From Methanobrevibacter millerae (GTDB lineage: Archaea; Methanobacteriota; Methanobacteria; Methanobacteriales; Methanobacteriaceae): DNA of 64,000 bases. This document shows positions 1 through 8,985 of the stretch, piece by piece. The DNA is taken from NCBI RefSeq assembly GCF_001477655.1, contig NZ_CP011266.1:1410001-1474000 (forward strand), given 5' to 3'. A model generated the notes under the pieces. The model was not told the DNA's origin. It saw only the letters and a program-made list of their open reading frames with translations, and made no database searches. The position numbers were made by a program, and so were the translations under genes. Position 1 is the stretch's first letter. Every line of letters starts with the position of its first letter.

Positions 1-755
1 CTTTGCCTGCAAAATTAATCATGTTCAATATTGATTTGTAGTATTCATTGAAGACCTTGGTGGATTCATCCACAACGGCCATGAACTTCTCGTTTGTAAT
101 CTGTGGAGGAGTGAACCTTTTGTTGATAAGTTCCCTTGTTTGTCTTTCCTTTTCATTATACTCCATTTTCAATTCCCTGGCCTTCAATGCATACCCCATA
201 TAATCCGGAGAGTTGAATGCATTCTGATTCGGACGACTTTCTTGAGTCCTGACAGGTTGCTGAACAGGTTTTGAAGGTTGCTGAACAGGTTTTTTCGCAG
301 AAGTCCTCTTATGAATGAAATAGCCTATGAGAAATGCAGGTACTGCTATGACAATAGAAACTACAGTAGATGCAAATGCCTGTCCGGAATATTGGCCGGG
401 AAGAGCTGAACCCAAGCCTGAAATCAGACCCAGCACAATAATTAACAAAGTAATCAGTTTGGTTTTTGACAGTCTGAACCTATCATCCTCATGCCAGTAA
501 AGGAGAAAATGCACAATATCCTCACCGGCATTTCCGCTGTAATAGCTGGAATCTATATCCATTATTGAATGAATAAAAAAGCCTATAATAAATGTGGGCA
601 CTGCAAAAACCAATGCGATGACAAGTGCAGTGCCAAACTGCCAGTCCTGAAGGCCATAGATAAAGGATACGACAAACACCAGCAAGGTCAGAAACTTTGT
701 CCTTGAAAATACATATCTGTTGTTTTCCTTCCAATACAATAAAACGTTTCCCATT
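1..755 (-). CDS. Membrane protein with duplicated TM module (partial, runs off left edge)
   Basis: An open frame starts at ATG 755 and stays open to base 1, so the C-terminus lies outside the window; about 251 residues are visible. The N-terminal half is an internal duplication: a short LLYWKE/LLYWHE-D-R-F-T/SKTK motif followed by two hydrophobic helices occurs twice (about residues 5-60 and 85-145), each ending in a phrase like GFFIHS or GYFIHK. After that come a P/Q-rich linker with a repeated KPVQQP motif and a charged, probably helical cytoplasmic region. No enzyme motif is visible and I do not recognise the family. Four membrane spans and a soluble C-terminal domain are inferred. Confidence 0.75.
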
Positions 756-966
756 AAAATCACTTGATATTATATTTGAAATATTGAATATTTAAATATT
801 CACAAAATAGTCACAATTCAAAAGAAAATAATAAGTCGCATGCACAATATTTTAGCCTTAAATGCCCATACACTTAAAAAATAGATGCCGACATATCAGT
901 CATTCAAAATAATACATACACATGTTAAAAAAATAATAGGCAATGATGAAAATTAAAAAGAAATAC

Positions 967-975
967 TTTTATATC
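967..975 (+). promoter_or_regulatory. Probable TATA box for the DUF3100 gene
   Basis: TTTTATATC lies about 105-110 bases before the start at 1079 in an otherwise AT-rich gene-free stretch (756-1078). The distance implies a long leader. The leader also holds an 8-codon open frame near 1014, which I regard as chance. Confidence 0.3.
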
Positions 976-1078
976 TTTATCAATAGAATTAGAAATTATA
1001 TAATCAGATATATGAAACTAAAAACTACATTTCAATAAATTATCCTGCACACAAGTGTTATCATTCAAATCGGGAGGG

Positions 1079-2485
1079 ATGATCATTTCTGAAAATCAAA
1101 AAGAAAAAAAGAAGTATACAAAGCGTAGGCTTAAGCACTACCAATACCGGCGAAAAGCGGACAGGGCAATTAAAAAAAGACCTCCATGGAAAGAATATCA
1201 TTTGCATATAATTGTTCTGGTTCTGGTCATTATTGCAATGTTTATTGGAATCAAAGAAATTAGAATAACAGATACCATAAGCTTTTTGCTTTTGCCTTTA
1301 ATATATGCTCTTGTTATGGGATTGGCTCTTTATCTGATAAAGTCCATCAAATGGGTAGGTCCTTCACAGGCCAAGGTAGCTGAAGGAGTTATGGTTTTAT
1401 TCATTGGTGTTTTGCTTTCCAAATTAGCAATTTCAAGCGGACAGTCAATTGAAACCATATTTCATGTAGGTCCCGCATTGATTCTGCAGCTTTTAGGTGA
1501 TTTAGGTACTCTGATTGCATTGCCGGTTGCTTTGTTTTTAGGTTTTAGAAGAGAAGTTATCGGTATGACAAGTTCCATTTGCCGTGAACCTAACCTCGGT
1601 GTTATCATTGACAAATACGGATTTAAATCACCTGAGGCAAGAGGTGTTTTAGCAATCTTCGTTATAGGATCAATTATAGGTACACCATTCATCAGCTTCC
1701 TGTCAAGCCTGAGCGTTTCACTTCTGCCGTACCATCCATATGCATTCGCAATGGCATCAGGTATTGGAAGCGCAAGTATGAATGCCGCTGCATTGGTTCC
1801 ATTGGTACACATGCATCCTGCCATGGAAACACAGCTGGAAGCGTTTGCGGGGTGCAGTAATATTCTTTCATTCTGTTTGGGAATCTACATGTGTATATTC
1901 ATATCATTGCCTATTGCAGAAAAACTCTATAAATGGTTATCCCCAAGAATAGGTAAAGGAAATGCAATAATTGGAAACGACTCAGATTCCGATGAAATAA
2001 AAGAATATAATGATGATTCATCAGACGGATTGAGTTTAGGTAAACTTGAAAGATGGAGTGTAATGCTTTTGGCATTTTCAATAATTGTAACCGTTGGAAA
2101 TGTCATCGGATATCACACTTCCCCGGTCGATTCATTTATAGCTATGCTAATTATTTCAGCCATTACCATTGTAGGTATGTCTCTTGAAAGGATTTTCCCA
2201 GTCAGCATTCCATCAATTATCTACATAAGTCTAATCGGTTTGATTTTAGCAATACCTGGAATGCCAACTTCAGAATTTGTAACCCATTACGCTTCACAGG
2301 TAGAGCTTACAACAATATGTACTGCATTTCTGGCCTATGTCGGTATTGCAATCGGTAAAGATTGGGACGAATTCAAAAGAATCGGTTGGAGAGGACTCAT
2401 TGTCGCTTTAATCGTGATTTCCGGAACATACCTCTGTTCTGCAACTATCGCAAACATAACACTATTTGTAACAGGAATGATTTAA
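1079..2485 (+). CDS. DUF3100-like multi-pass membrane protein
   Basis: This is a membrane protein of about 468 residues with a basic N-terminus (KEKKKYTKRRLKHYQYRRK) and roughly ten or more hydrophobic segments. A charged hydrophilic loop with an acidic run (DSDSDEIKEYNDDSSD) lies near residues 310-325. Conserved-looking stretches include MGLALYLIKSIKWVGPSQAK, GFRREVIGMTSSICREPN and GIGSASMNAAALVPL. From memory this is the DUF3100 family, whose substrate is unknown; a transporter is plausible. I chose ATG 1079 over GTG 1055 because it is an ATG. A GGGAGG motif is very close upstream of it (1 base spacing), so the start is uncertain by 8 codons. Confidence 0.7.
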   Translation: MIISENQKEKKKYTKRRLKHYQYRRKADRAIKKRPPWKEYHLHIIVLVLVIIAMFIGIKEIRITDTISFLLLPLIYALVMGLALYLIKSIKWVGPSQAKVAEGVMVLFIGVLLSKLAISSGQSIETIFHVGPALILQLLGDLGTLIALPVALFLGFRREVIGMTSSICREPNLGVIIDKYGFKSPEARGVLAIFVIGSIIGTPFISFLSSLSVSLLPYHPYAFAMASGIGSASMNAAALVPLVHMHPAMETQLEAFAGCSNILSFCLGIYMCIFISLPIAEKLYKWLSPRIGKGNAIIGNDSDSDEIKEYNDDSSDGLSLGKLERWSVMLLAFSIIVTVGNVIGYHTSPVDSFIAMLIISAITIVGMSLERIFPVSIPSIIYISLIGLILAIPGMPTSEFVTHYASQVELTTICTAFLAYVGIAIGKDWDEFKRIGWRGLIVALIVISGTYLCSATIANITLFVTGMI

Positions 2486-2588
2486 GAATCATTCATTAAA
2501 CCATCACCAATTATATTTTTAACGCATAAATAAATAATTTCCCTTATTTTAAAAGCATAGACAACATCTTCTTCTCACCACAGATTTA

Positions 2589-2969
2589 TTATGATTTATC
2601 AACCCAATATCCGCTAGGACTATTTGGTTCATCAGTAGCCTTATATGAATAATGTCCATCTTTAGTCATTGGAACAGAATAAGATCCGTCTGCACCAGGA
2701 GCATCGGTATGAGCATACATAATATTACCATTTGAATCACGGACATAATTATCATTACTCTTACTGGATCCTGAAGACGCACTACTGCTACTGCTTTGAT
2801 CTTCCTGAGAAACCTTTTCAACATTAACAATATTAGTGGTGTTATTTGTAGTGTTAACTGATTGATTTGTCTGATTTTGATTCATCAACATATTTACAGT
2901 CAAAAAATATGTTGAAAGCGCCACTATAGCACAAATCAAAATTATAATTATTATATTTTTTGTATCCAT
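2589..2969 (-). CDS. Small membrane-anchored extracytoplasmic protein, unknown function
   Basis: A 126-residue protein with one N-terminal membrane span (MDTKNIIIIILICAIVALST) acting as uncleaved anchor or signal. An Asn/Ser/Thr-rich linker follows, with many N-x-S/T sequons and a serine run (DQSSSSSASSGSSKS). The C-terminal part has the phrases RDSNGNIMYAHTD and GSYSVPMTKDGHYSYKATD. The C-terminal layout resembles the protein at 9580-9954 (acidic-aromatic DGxYSY/SGN phrases), so the two are probably distant paralogues. It lies 58 bases downstream of the zinc-ribbon gene at 3028-3927 and may be co-transcribed with it. No function is recognised. Confidence 0.7.
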   Translation of the reverse strand: MDTKNIIIIILICAIVALSTYFLTVNMLMNQNQTNQSVNTTNNTTNIVNVEKVSQEDQSSSSSASSGSSKSNDNYVRDSNGNIMYAHTDAPGADGSYSVPMTKDGHYSYKATDEPNSPSGYWVDKS

Positions 2970-3027
2970 ATTATCAACTCACCATATTATTTGTTTATAT
3001 TTGTTAAAAAATTAGAATGAATTTGGA

Positions 3028-3927
3028 TTAAGTGGGTGCAGAACCTCCACCGCCGCTTGAACTGCCACCAGAACTGCTTCCACCGCCGCTTGAACTACCA
3101 CCATTATATGAATCATAGTAATAATAATTTCCCGCATCAGAATAAGTTCTGCGTCCGTCATCAGTATAACCCGGCTCATCCAAATTGATATATCCATTGC
3201 CTTGAATATGATAATCAACCATACCATACTTATTCAGCATGTACTGATCAACTTCGGATTGAGTATACATCGGAGTACCATCGCTTTTATAAGCTAGTGC
3301 TTTTTTCTGATTGTTATATGATTGTGAACTATTATCAGTTGTGTTATTTATATTTTTACCATTGAATTTCACATGATCTGCAATATAATTAACTAATGTT
3401 TGATTTTCACCCATTACAGATACGGATTCTCCAGTTTCTTCAGACATGACCATCCGAGTATAAACTTTTTTACCATTAACATCAACATTAACAGAGTCAT
3501 TTAAGTTTACTCCAACAGCATGACCATCAACAACACCTTTACTATATGTAATTTGCATTACCTCACTATTACCGAATAAAGCCTTAGTCGTTGATGAAAC
3601 GCTTGAGCCTGCAATATTCGAATTGCTGTTAATATCGCCTGCACCATCGTTGAAGCTTATCCAGCTCGGCAATTCAAGGCTGCATGTACTGCTGAAATTA
3701 TATGTTTTAAAAGATTTATCATTTGTTGTAAATGCACTTGCAAATATCAATATACTCGCTATGACTACTATAACCAGTACAATCAGCAATATATTACGAG
3801 TTCTGTTATTTTTCTTTATCTGATTCACTTCATCATAATCATTAATTCTTGTTCCACATTTAGGACAATATTCATCGTCAGAATTAAGTATCTTATTTCC
3901 ACATTTCCTGCAATAAATCCTTTTCAT
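3028..3927 (-). CDS. Zinc-ribbon, single-span membrane protein with Ser/Gly-rich tail
   Basis: A 299-residue protein. Residues 1-28 form a zinc ribbon (CRKCGNKI...CPKCGTRI, two CxxC knuckles), followed by a basic linker, one membrane span at about residues 45-66 and an extracytoplasmic part. The middle region (about 75-190) may be a PsbP/DUF4367-like small domain, but I cannot name it. The C-terminus is a Gly/Ser repeat tail (GGSSSGGGSSSGGSSSGGGG) typical of a flexible surface stalk. The ribbon is predicted cytoplasmic and the tail outside. The AGGTGAATTG ribosome binding site precedes ATG 3927. Confidence 0.75.
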   Translation of the reverse strand: MKRIYCRKCGNKILNSDDEYCPKCGTRINDYDEVNQIKKNNRTRNILLIVLVIVVIASILIFASAFTTNDKSFKTYNFSSTCSLELPSWISFNDGAGDINSNSNIAGSSVSSTTKALFGNSEVMQITYSKGVVDGHAVGVNLNDSVNVDVNGKKVYTRMVMSEETGESVSVMGENQTLVNYIADHVKFNGKNINNTTDNSSQSYNNQKKALAYKSDGTPMYTQSEVDQYMLNKYGMVDYHIQGNGYINLDEPGYTDDGRRTYSDAGNYYYYDSYNGGSSSGGGSSSGGSSSGGGGSAPT

Positions 3928-4270
3928 AAAAACAATTCACCTCTTGGTTAATAATATGTGTAATGATGGTTAATATTTTTTTCAAAATCTTTTAAAGCAT
4001 TCCCCCCCATGGTTCTGAATGTCAAACCTTCAATTTCACATGATTAATATTATTCATCAGACAAACAAAAAACTAATAAAGTCTAACGAGAAAATAAAAT
4101 AGAAATGAAATGGCAGATTAGTAATCTGTTGACTATTCAATCGACGAATGGATGGATGCTCAAAATTAAGGTCATGACAGAGATGATAATGAGAGAAATA
4201 GAAGAAATATGGATTTTGAATTCCAAAACAATTCGACATCACAAAAATTAAAAAAATATGAATTTGAAAG
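3928..4270. other. Gene-free stretch with a small inverted repeat
   Basis: No convincing gene. It contains the upstream region of the 3928-side gene and the 3' side of feoB. A 7-bp inverted repeat with a one-base centre, CAGATTA-G-TAATCTG, sits at 4114-4128. A 78-codon frame here on the minus strand overlaps the end of feoB and has no ribosome binding site. Confidence 0.4.
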
Positions 4271-6301
4271 CTATCCAAATCCTGCCAAAACACCGATGTT
4301 GTAAATCAGAAATGAAACTACATATGCAGTCACGATAGTTATAGCGCACATCACCAAAGCCCACCTGTAGCCGTTTGTTTCCTGCTTGATTGCACCGATA
4401 GTACCGATACATGGAGTGTACAATAAGGTGAATGCCATAAATGAATATGCTGAAAGCGGCGTGAATGTTTCCTGTACAAGATGGGTCATTCCGCTTTCAT
4501 CATCCTCACCAACACCTCCAAGAGTACCGAAAGTGGACACAATTACTTCCTTGGCTGAAAGTCCTGCGATAATGGCTACTGCAGCCTGCCATGTGCCGAA
4601 CCCCAATGGAGCAAAAACAGGTGCAATCGCGTTACCTATCATTCCAAGGATGCTGTCTGCTGATCCATATTTCACTCCAAGTGGGAATATGCTTAATGCC
4701 CACAATACAATAGAACATCCAAGAATTACTGTTCCGGCTTTCTTTATGAATCCCTTGACCTTTTCCCAGGTATGTGTAATCACTCCCCTAACTGAAGGTA
4801 TCTTATATGTAGGAAGCTCCATTACAAACGGGGATGAAAGTCCCTTGAACATTATTCTTTTAAGAATGGCTGCGACAACAAGAGCCACAAGGATTCCGAG
4901 AAGATATATAGAAAGCAATATTATCGCATTATATTCCTTGAAAAATGCTCCGATAAATATTGCATAGATAGGCAATCTTGCAGTACATGACATGAACGGA
5001 ACAAGCATCATTGCAAGCTTTCTGTCGTTTTCACTTTCCAAAGTTCTTGTTGCCATGATTGCAGGCACACCACATCCGAATCCTAAAATCATGGGAATGA
5101 AAGCCTTGCCGTGAAGACCTACAAGCTTATGCATGAATATATCCAGGGTAAATGCAGCCCTTGCAAGATATCCGCAATCCTCAAGAATGCTTAAAAAGAG
5201 AAATATCATGATAATAATCGGCAGGAAGGACATGACTCCTCCAACACCTCCAATGACACCGTCGCATATGAATGATGCAAGATACTGATTTGGAATGAAG
5301 CCCTCCACAAACTTTGAAAGCATGATAAAACCCTGTTCAATCAGTTTCTCGAAAGGTGATCCTACAGCATAGGTTAGATAAAACATTATGAACATGATCA
5401 ATATAAAGAATGGAATTGCAAGAATTCTGTTTGTAACAATCTTATCTATCCTGTCAGTCACGCTTTCAATTTCAATATCAGGCCTTTCAACGGCTTCAGC
5501 CATCAGACCGTCAATAAATGCATATCTTGCACTTGCAACCACTTCCTCTGCACCATCATTGTAAACGTCATAAAGGTGTCGTGATACCTTATCTGATTCT
5601 ATGAAGATTGATGAGCTTTGAGGTGACTGCTGAACATTATGAATGACTATCGAATCCTTTTCAAGAAGCTTGATTGCTGTCCAGACTGACGGAACATTCA
5701 ACAGGTTTTCATCCTTTTCAATCAGTTCCTGCATATCCGCCAAATGACCCTTCAGCTCATTTCCATAGGCCAACTTTTTGCTTGTATCTATAGGATTTTT
5801 GGCCTGCCTTTCTGCAATAGTAAGGAGTTCATCAAAGCCGTCACCATTTTTTGCATTAATCTCAACTACAGGAAAGCCCAGGAGTTCACTCATCAAATCA
5901 AAGTTGATGATATGACCTTTTTTCTTTGCAAAATCATTCATGTTCACTGCCAGAATGAGATTTGCTCCAAGCTCCATCATCTGAACTGTCAGGTACAGGT
6001 TACGCTCCAGATTAGCTGCATCAACCACATTAATGATTACATCAGAATCATCGTCAACTATAAAATCCCTTGATACGATTTCCTCCATAGTATGGGCACT
6101 CAATGAATAGTTACCCGGCAAATCAATGAGTTCATAATCATATCCTCCATGTGAAAAGTGACCTTTTGCCTGTTCAACTGTTTTTCCAGGCCAGTTTCCA
6201 ACATGCTGGCGCATTCCTGTCAGTTTGTTGAAAACAGTTGTTTTTCCAACGTTAGGATTTCCGGCCAATCCAACTACCAATTTTACATTATGTTCCACCA
6301 T
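4271..6301 (-). CDS. feoB: Ferrous iron transport protein B
   Basis: FeoB imports Fe2+ across the cytoplasmic membrane using an N-terminal GTPase-like domain. At 676 residues it is near the usual length. The G1 loop GNPNVGKT is at residues 14-21, the G3 motif DLPG at 60-63 and the G4 motif NMND at 120-123. The C-terminal half has two Gate regions ([29 protein letters not shown]) among about eight membrane spans. No feoA is adjacent in this window. An IS1182-like element lies 137 bases upstream in the same orientation, so normal iron control of transcription may be disturbed. The short leader holds a segment complementary to the tandem RNAs at 35 kb. ATG 6301 is preceded by a weak TAGGG. Confidence 0.95.
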   Translation of the reverse strand: MVEHNVKLVVGLAGNPNVGKTTVFNKLTGMRQHVGNWPGKTVEQAKGHFSHGGYDYELIDLPGNYSLSAHTMEEIVSRDFIVDDDSDVIINVVDAANLERNLYLTVQMMELGANLILAVNMNDFAKKKGHIINFDLMSELLGFPVVEINAKNGDGFDELLTIAERQAKNPIDTSKKLAYGNELKGHLADMQELIEKDENLLNVPSVWTAIKLLEKDSIVIHNVQQSPQSSSIFIESDKVSRHLYDVYNDGAEEVVASARYAFIDGLMAEAVERPDIEIESVTDRIDKIVTNRILAIPFFILIMFIMFYLTYAVGSPFEKLIEQGFIMLSKFVEGFIPNQYLASFICDGVIGGVGGVMSFLPIIIMIFLFLSILEDCGYLARAAFTLDIFMHKLVGLHGKAFIPMILGFGCGVPAIMATRTLESENDRKLAMMLVPFMSCTARLPIYAIFIGAFFKEYNAIILLSIYLLGILVALVVAAILKRIMFKGLSSPFVMELPTYKIPSVRGVITHTWEKVKGFIKKAGTVILGCSIVLWALSIFPLGVKYGSADSILGMIGNAIAPVFAPLGFGTWQAAVAIIAGLSAKEVIVSTFGTLGGVGEDDESGMTHLVQETFTPLSAYSFMAFTLLYTPCIGTIGAIKQETNGYRWALVMCAITIVTAYVVSFLIYNIGVLAGFG

Positions 6302-6334
6302 CTTTTAAACCCTATGCATTATCTTAAAAAAGTG

Positions 6335-6351
6335 TAAAATCTCCCAAATTA
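6335..6351 (-). promoter_or_regulatory. feoB leader segment complementary to the 35-kb tandem RNAs
   Basis: The plus strand reads TAAAATCTCCCAAATTA. The tandem RNAs carry TACAATCTCCAAAATTA at 35075-35091 and 35536-35552. Thus 15 of 17 positions could pair with feoB mRNA, including a 7-base GGAGAUU core. The site is about 35 bases upstream of the feoB start and is not its own ribosome binding site. Complementarity is seen; function is inference. Confidence 0.4.
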
Positions 6352-6437
6352 CAAAACTCCTTTTTAAAAAAATCAGTTTTAATAGAACATAATAATAATT
6401 TTCCTTTTTATTTTATTTAAATTATGAAGATAATGAA

Positions 6438-6456
6438 GGGTGTCCGCCAAAATTAA
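6438..6456 (+). repeat. IS terminal inverted repeat, left
   Basis: Nineteen bases that exactly match the reverse complement of 8206-8224. TGAA flanks it on the outer side. Confidence 0.95.
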
Positions 6457-6481
6457 ATTTTAGTTTTGAACCCTATTTTTT

Positions 6482-7978
6482 TTAGAATATGGTTGCTGTG
6501 AGTTGTAATTGATTTTTAATGGATGTACTTTCACAGAAATCTTCTAAATCTTCCGTTGTATTTTCTATTTCTTGTTTTATGTTGTATAATCTGATTAGAT
6601 TGTATGCTAATGCATCTAGGTTTATTCTTTCTTCTGTTTTTATCATTCCGACGACTACTTCTTTTTCTATTTGGAATTGTTCTTTGAATATTCCGAATGG
6701 TCCTTCAACGCTTGATCTTTTTGCGTATTCGTCTTTATATTTTTGTTTTTCCATTTTGTGGTTCATTGCTTTTTGTAATTCTGAACCGTATTCTGTGATT
6801 GTTTTGTGTGTTTGTGAGGATGCACAGCATTTTGTTCGTGCATTACAGTTTTTACATGCATTGTAATTGTTGTATATCCTTTTTACTTTGTCTGGTTTTT
6901 TTGAATCTTTGTGTGGTTCTGTGTATTTCGCGTAGAAATGTAAGTATTGGTTTTCTGGGCATTTAAATGCATCTTGTTCATAATCGTATTCAAAGTGGTC
7001 TTTATGGTATGGATTTTCGTTTAATTTTCCTATTTTTTCTTTTGATTGTTTTCTTGTTGGTATTAATCCTTCTATTTTTTCATCTGCTAGGTATGATAGT
7101 GATATTTGATTTAAATATATTGTATCTGCGCTTATGTATTTTGGTTTGGTGTTTACGTTTTGTATTGCTTTTTTAGCGATTGCTGGTAGTTCATAATGGT
7201 CTGTTGGGCTTTGTGTGACGTTTATTGCGCAGATTAGTTTGGTGTCGTAATCGACTGCAGATTGGATATTGTAGGCAACCATGTAATTTCCTTTCTTTCC
7301 TTTCATAAAACGTGCTTCAATATCGTTTACTGGTATTCTATCTTGTCCTGTGAATGTGAATTGTGTTTCTATTCCATACAATAGTTCTAATTTATCTTCA
7401 TCACTCATGTCCTTTTTTTCCAATATTCTTTGGGCAGGTTTATGGAGTTTTTCAAGGCTTTCAGGACTAACTGGGCGTCCTTCGTAGTAATCAACTAATA
7501 TTTTGGTTTCTTTTTTGGAGATTGTGTTGTTGTTGGAATTATATGCTTTTTTGATGGTTCCATCAATAGCAACGTGATTAAATTCCGTAAAACCTTCATC
7601 AAATGCCTTTTTCAATGTCATTTGTAATAATACTTCGAAATAACGACCGTATTCTCTTCGATACCTTTGAATTGAACGTTCAGATGGTCTAATATCGTCA
7701 CAAACGAACCTAAAAATATCATGGTACCTTGCCATGTCCGCAATTATGGATGTTCTATCAATATGCTGGATTTTAGCATAAACAAGCAATTTTAACATTG
7801 AATCTAGAGGTAAAGGCTCTCTTCTTTTCTTTTTCTTAGGTTCATCAATTTCCAAAAGAGGAAAAACATCTTCAATAAAATCAACGACAAAACGAGAAAT
7901 ATGATCCTTCGGAACATTCCAATCTAATGTATTAATGCCTAATTTTGTCTGATTCTTGTCAAATTTTCTTTTAACCAT
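6482..7978 (-). CDS. IS1182-family transposase (DUF772 / DDE domain)
   Basis: An intact 498-residue transposase. The N-terminal DUF772-like part (about residues 10-110) contains PLPLDSMLKLLVYAKI and the recognition-like stretch PSERSIQRYRREYGR. The DDE catalytic residues are visible as VAIDGT, ISADTIY and the SSVEGPFGIFK glutamate. Four cysteines of a C-terminal zinc-binding patch (CPENQ, CKNCNARTKCC) lie before the last acidic residue, as is usual in this family. I chose ATG 7978 (MVKRKF) because GGTG lies 8 bases upstream; an in-frame TTG 15 bases earlier has no ribosome binding site. The family call is from memory of IS1182 members. Confidence 0.93.
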   Translation of the reverse strand: MVKRKFDKNQTKLGINTLDWNVPKDHISRFVVDFIEDVFPLLEIDEPKKKKRREPLPLDSMLKLLVYAKIQHIDRTSIIADMARYHDIFRFVCDDIRPSERSIQRYRREYGRYFEVLLQMTLKKAFDEGFTEFNHVAIDGTIKKAYNSNNNTISKKETKILVDYYEGRPVSPESLEKLHKPAQRILEKKDMSDEDKLELLYGIETQFTFTGQDRIPVNDIEARFMKGKKGNYMVAYNIQSAVDYDTKLICAINVTQSPTDHYELPAIAKKAIQNVNTKPKYISADTIYLNQISLSYLADEKIEGLIPTRKQSKEKIGKLNENPYHKDHFEYDYEQDAFKCPENQYLHFYAKYTEPHKDSKKPDKVKRIYNNYNACKNCNARTKCCASSQTHKTITEYGSELQKAMNHKMEKQKYKDEYAKRSSVEGPFGIFKEQFQIEKEVVVGMIKTEERINLDALAYNLIRLYNIKQEIENTTEDLEDFCESTSIKNQLQLTATIF

Positions 7979-8205
7979 AAACAACAACACCAAAATAACT
8001 TATACCTAATATAAAATATGTATAACAAAGTATATAAACTTAACTATTTAAAAAACAGTTAAATCCAAAACAAAAACTCATAATTAATTAAAAACAAATA
8101 AAACAAAAATTTAATATATAAAATTAAAATTTAAGAATAATGAATTAAAATATTTAAAAAATAGTATAAAATAATGCTAAAATTTTTTTGCACAAAATTC
8201 AAAAA

Positions 8206-8224
8206 TTAATTTTGGCGGACACCC
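8206..8224 (+). repeat. IS terminal inverted repeat, right
   Basis: Exact inverted copy of 6438-6456. It is followed by TGAA at 8225-8228, the second half of the target duplication. Confidence 0.95.
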
Positions 8225-8240
8225 TGAAAATTGAAAAAAA

Positions 8241-8256
8241 TTTAGGAATGTTTAAA
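8241..8256 (-). promoter_or_regulatory. Degenerate TTTA-N6-CCTAAA operator stranded by the IS
   Basis: Read toward feoB the sequence is TTTAAACATTCCTAAA. It matches the upstream operator of RNA copy A (TTTAGTCATACCTAAA) at 13 of 16 positions. It lies 17 bases beyond the IS right end. If the IS and one TGAA are removed, it would sit roughly 25-30 bases upstream of the TATA-like TTTAAATAA at 6413-6421 of feoB. It may be the original feoB iron operator. This is inference. Confidence 0.35.
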
Positions 8257-8332
8257 TATTTGGCGAAAGAAACTTGATGACGAATAGACAAATAGTATAA
8301 TTGCATTAAACAGAATCATAGGAGAAAAGATT

Positions 8333-8455
8333 ATGAAAATTTGTCAGAAATGCGAAGCTGAAGTAAAAGAAGACGAAGATACCTGCCCAAGATGCGGCAG
8401 CAAAGACCTAAAAGAAGAGAAATTCTGTAGAATACTGGGCACTAAATTGAATTGA
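8333..8455 (+). CDS. 40-residue zinc-ribbon peptide with decayed second knuckle
   Basis: A short frame with a good ribosome binding site (GGAG about 8 bases before ATG 8333). The protein has one intact pair of CxxC knuckles (CQKCEAEV...CPRCGSKD). A second ribbon starts as FCRILGTKL, where the usual fourth cysteine is leucine. The protein then ends at TGA, while relatives in this window carry linkers and a membrane span after the ribbon. It is either a genuine mini zinc ribbon or the 5' remnant of a longer double-ribbon protein. It is divergent to feoB on the far side of the IS. Confidence 0.5.
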   Translation: MKICQKCEAEVKEDEDTCPRCGSKDLKEEKFCRILGTKLN

Positions 8456-8804
8456 AAAAGAAAAAAAATAATATCTATTTTTCATCAAGAAGTTTTCCAA
8501 TTCACAAAGCAATCTGTAAAGCCCACAAAGTCAGATTTATTAAATTCATGAAAACTGTCACCATTGAATCACTTAAAAAAATTTAGATATTAAAAAAACT
8601 TTTGGAAATTGTCTTTAGATAAGTTATTCTGTTTTAAAATAACATTTAAAGTTTTTCATATTTTCGAAAAATAAATAGTATAAAAAATTGTTCTATTTAA
8701 AAAAATTGTTTTGAGTCATAAATATTGTTTTAAGTGGTAAAAATTGTCCTTTATTAAAACTGAGCTTTTTATATACTTTAAAAAATATATAAAATGATTG
8801 GTGA
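8456..8804. other. AT-rich intergenic region ending in a strong orphan promoter
   Basis: No gene is seen in the first 300 bases. The end holds an archaeal TATA box (TTTATATACT, 8768-8777) and a GGTGAT ribosome binding site (8800-8805) four to five bases before ATG 8809. The 31-codon plus-strand frame it would drive (8809-8904) begins MAQEQDR and then reads antisense through the neighbouring minus-strand frame. This looks like a promoter and gene start cut off from their gene. Confidence 0.45.
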
Positions 8805-8978
8805 TTAAATGGCACAAGAACAAGACCGAACATTCATATATTCAAATCTTTCTGCAATCAATTTATCCAATGCTTCTTCCCTAAGCATTTCATCAACTAA
8901 CTGATCATAGTAAGCATCTTCATACTTTTCCTGCTGTTCAATTAGTTTTTTATCCATTTTATTCAAATCATTCATCAT
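8805..8978 (-). CDS. Small charged peptide, probably a gene remnant
   Basis: A 57-residue frame (MMNDLNKMDK...), highly charged and probably helical (EKYEDAYYDQLVDEMLREE). It ends inside the 5' end of an opposite-strand gene start (ATG 8809, with its own promoter). The last residues (VRSCSCAI) are read from antisense of that foreign start, so the natural C-terminus is probably lost. It starts just 8 bases upstream of the stop of 8986-9528 on the same strand, so it would be the last cistron of that operon. Function unknown. Confidence 0.4.
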   Translation of the reverse strand: MMNDLNKMDKKLIEQQEKYEDAYYDQLVDEMLREEALDKLIAERFEYMNVRSCSCAI

Positions 8979-8985
8979 TACACAC

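Larger units (their letters stand above)
6438..8224 (-). mobile_element. Complete IS1182-like insertion sequence
   Basis: A 1787-bp element bounded by perfect 19-bp terminal inverted repeats (6438-6456 and 8206-8224, outer end GGGTGTCCGCCAAAATTAA). It is flanked by a 4-bp direct repeat TGAA (6434-6437 and 8225-8228), consistent with target duplication. It encodes one intact transposase. Perfect repeats, a clean duplication and an unbroken gene suggest a recent insertion that may still be active. It separates feoB from an operator-like sequence at 8241-8256. Confidence 0.92.

Noticed and set aside
522-734. 70-codon minus-strand frame with several cysteines
   Set aside because: It is a shifted frame inside the membrane protein that runs from 755 off the left edge; that frame has the coherent repeat structure.
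4111-4125. TGGCAGAT next to the palindrome at 4114-4128 as another target of the small RNAs
   Set aside because: It is followed at once by a stop codon and is not near a gene start on that strand; it shows how easily 8-base matches arise here.
4057-4293. 78-codon minus-strand frame overlapping the end of feoB
   Set aside because: No ribosome binding site, low-complexity aromatic composition, and it lies in the feoB 3' region.
4386-4967. 193-codon plus-strand frame
   Set aside because: Fully antisense to the conserved C-terminal half of feoB; its composition follows from the codon pattern of feoB.
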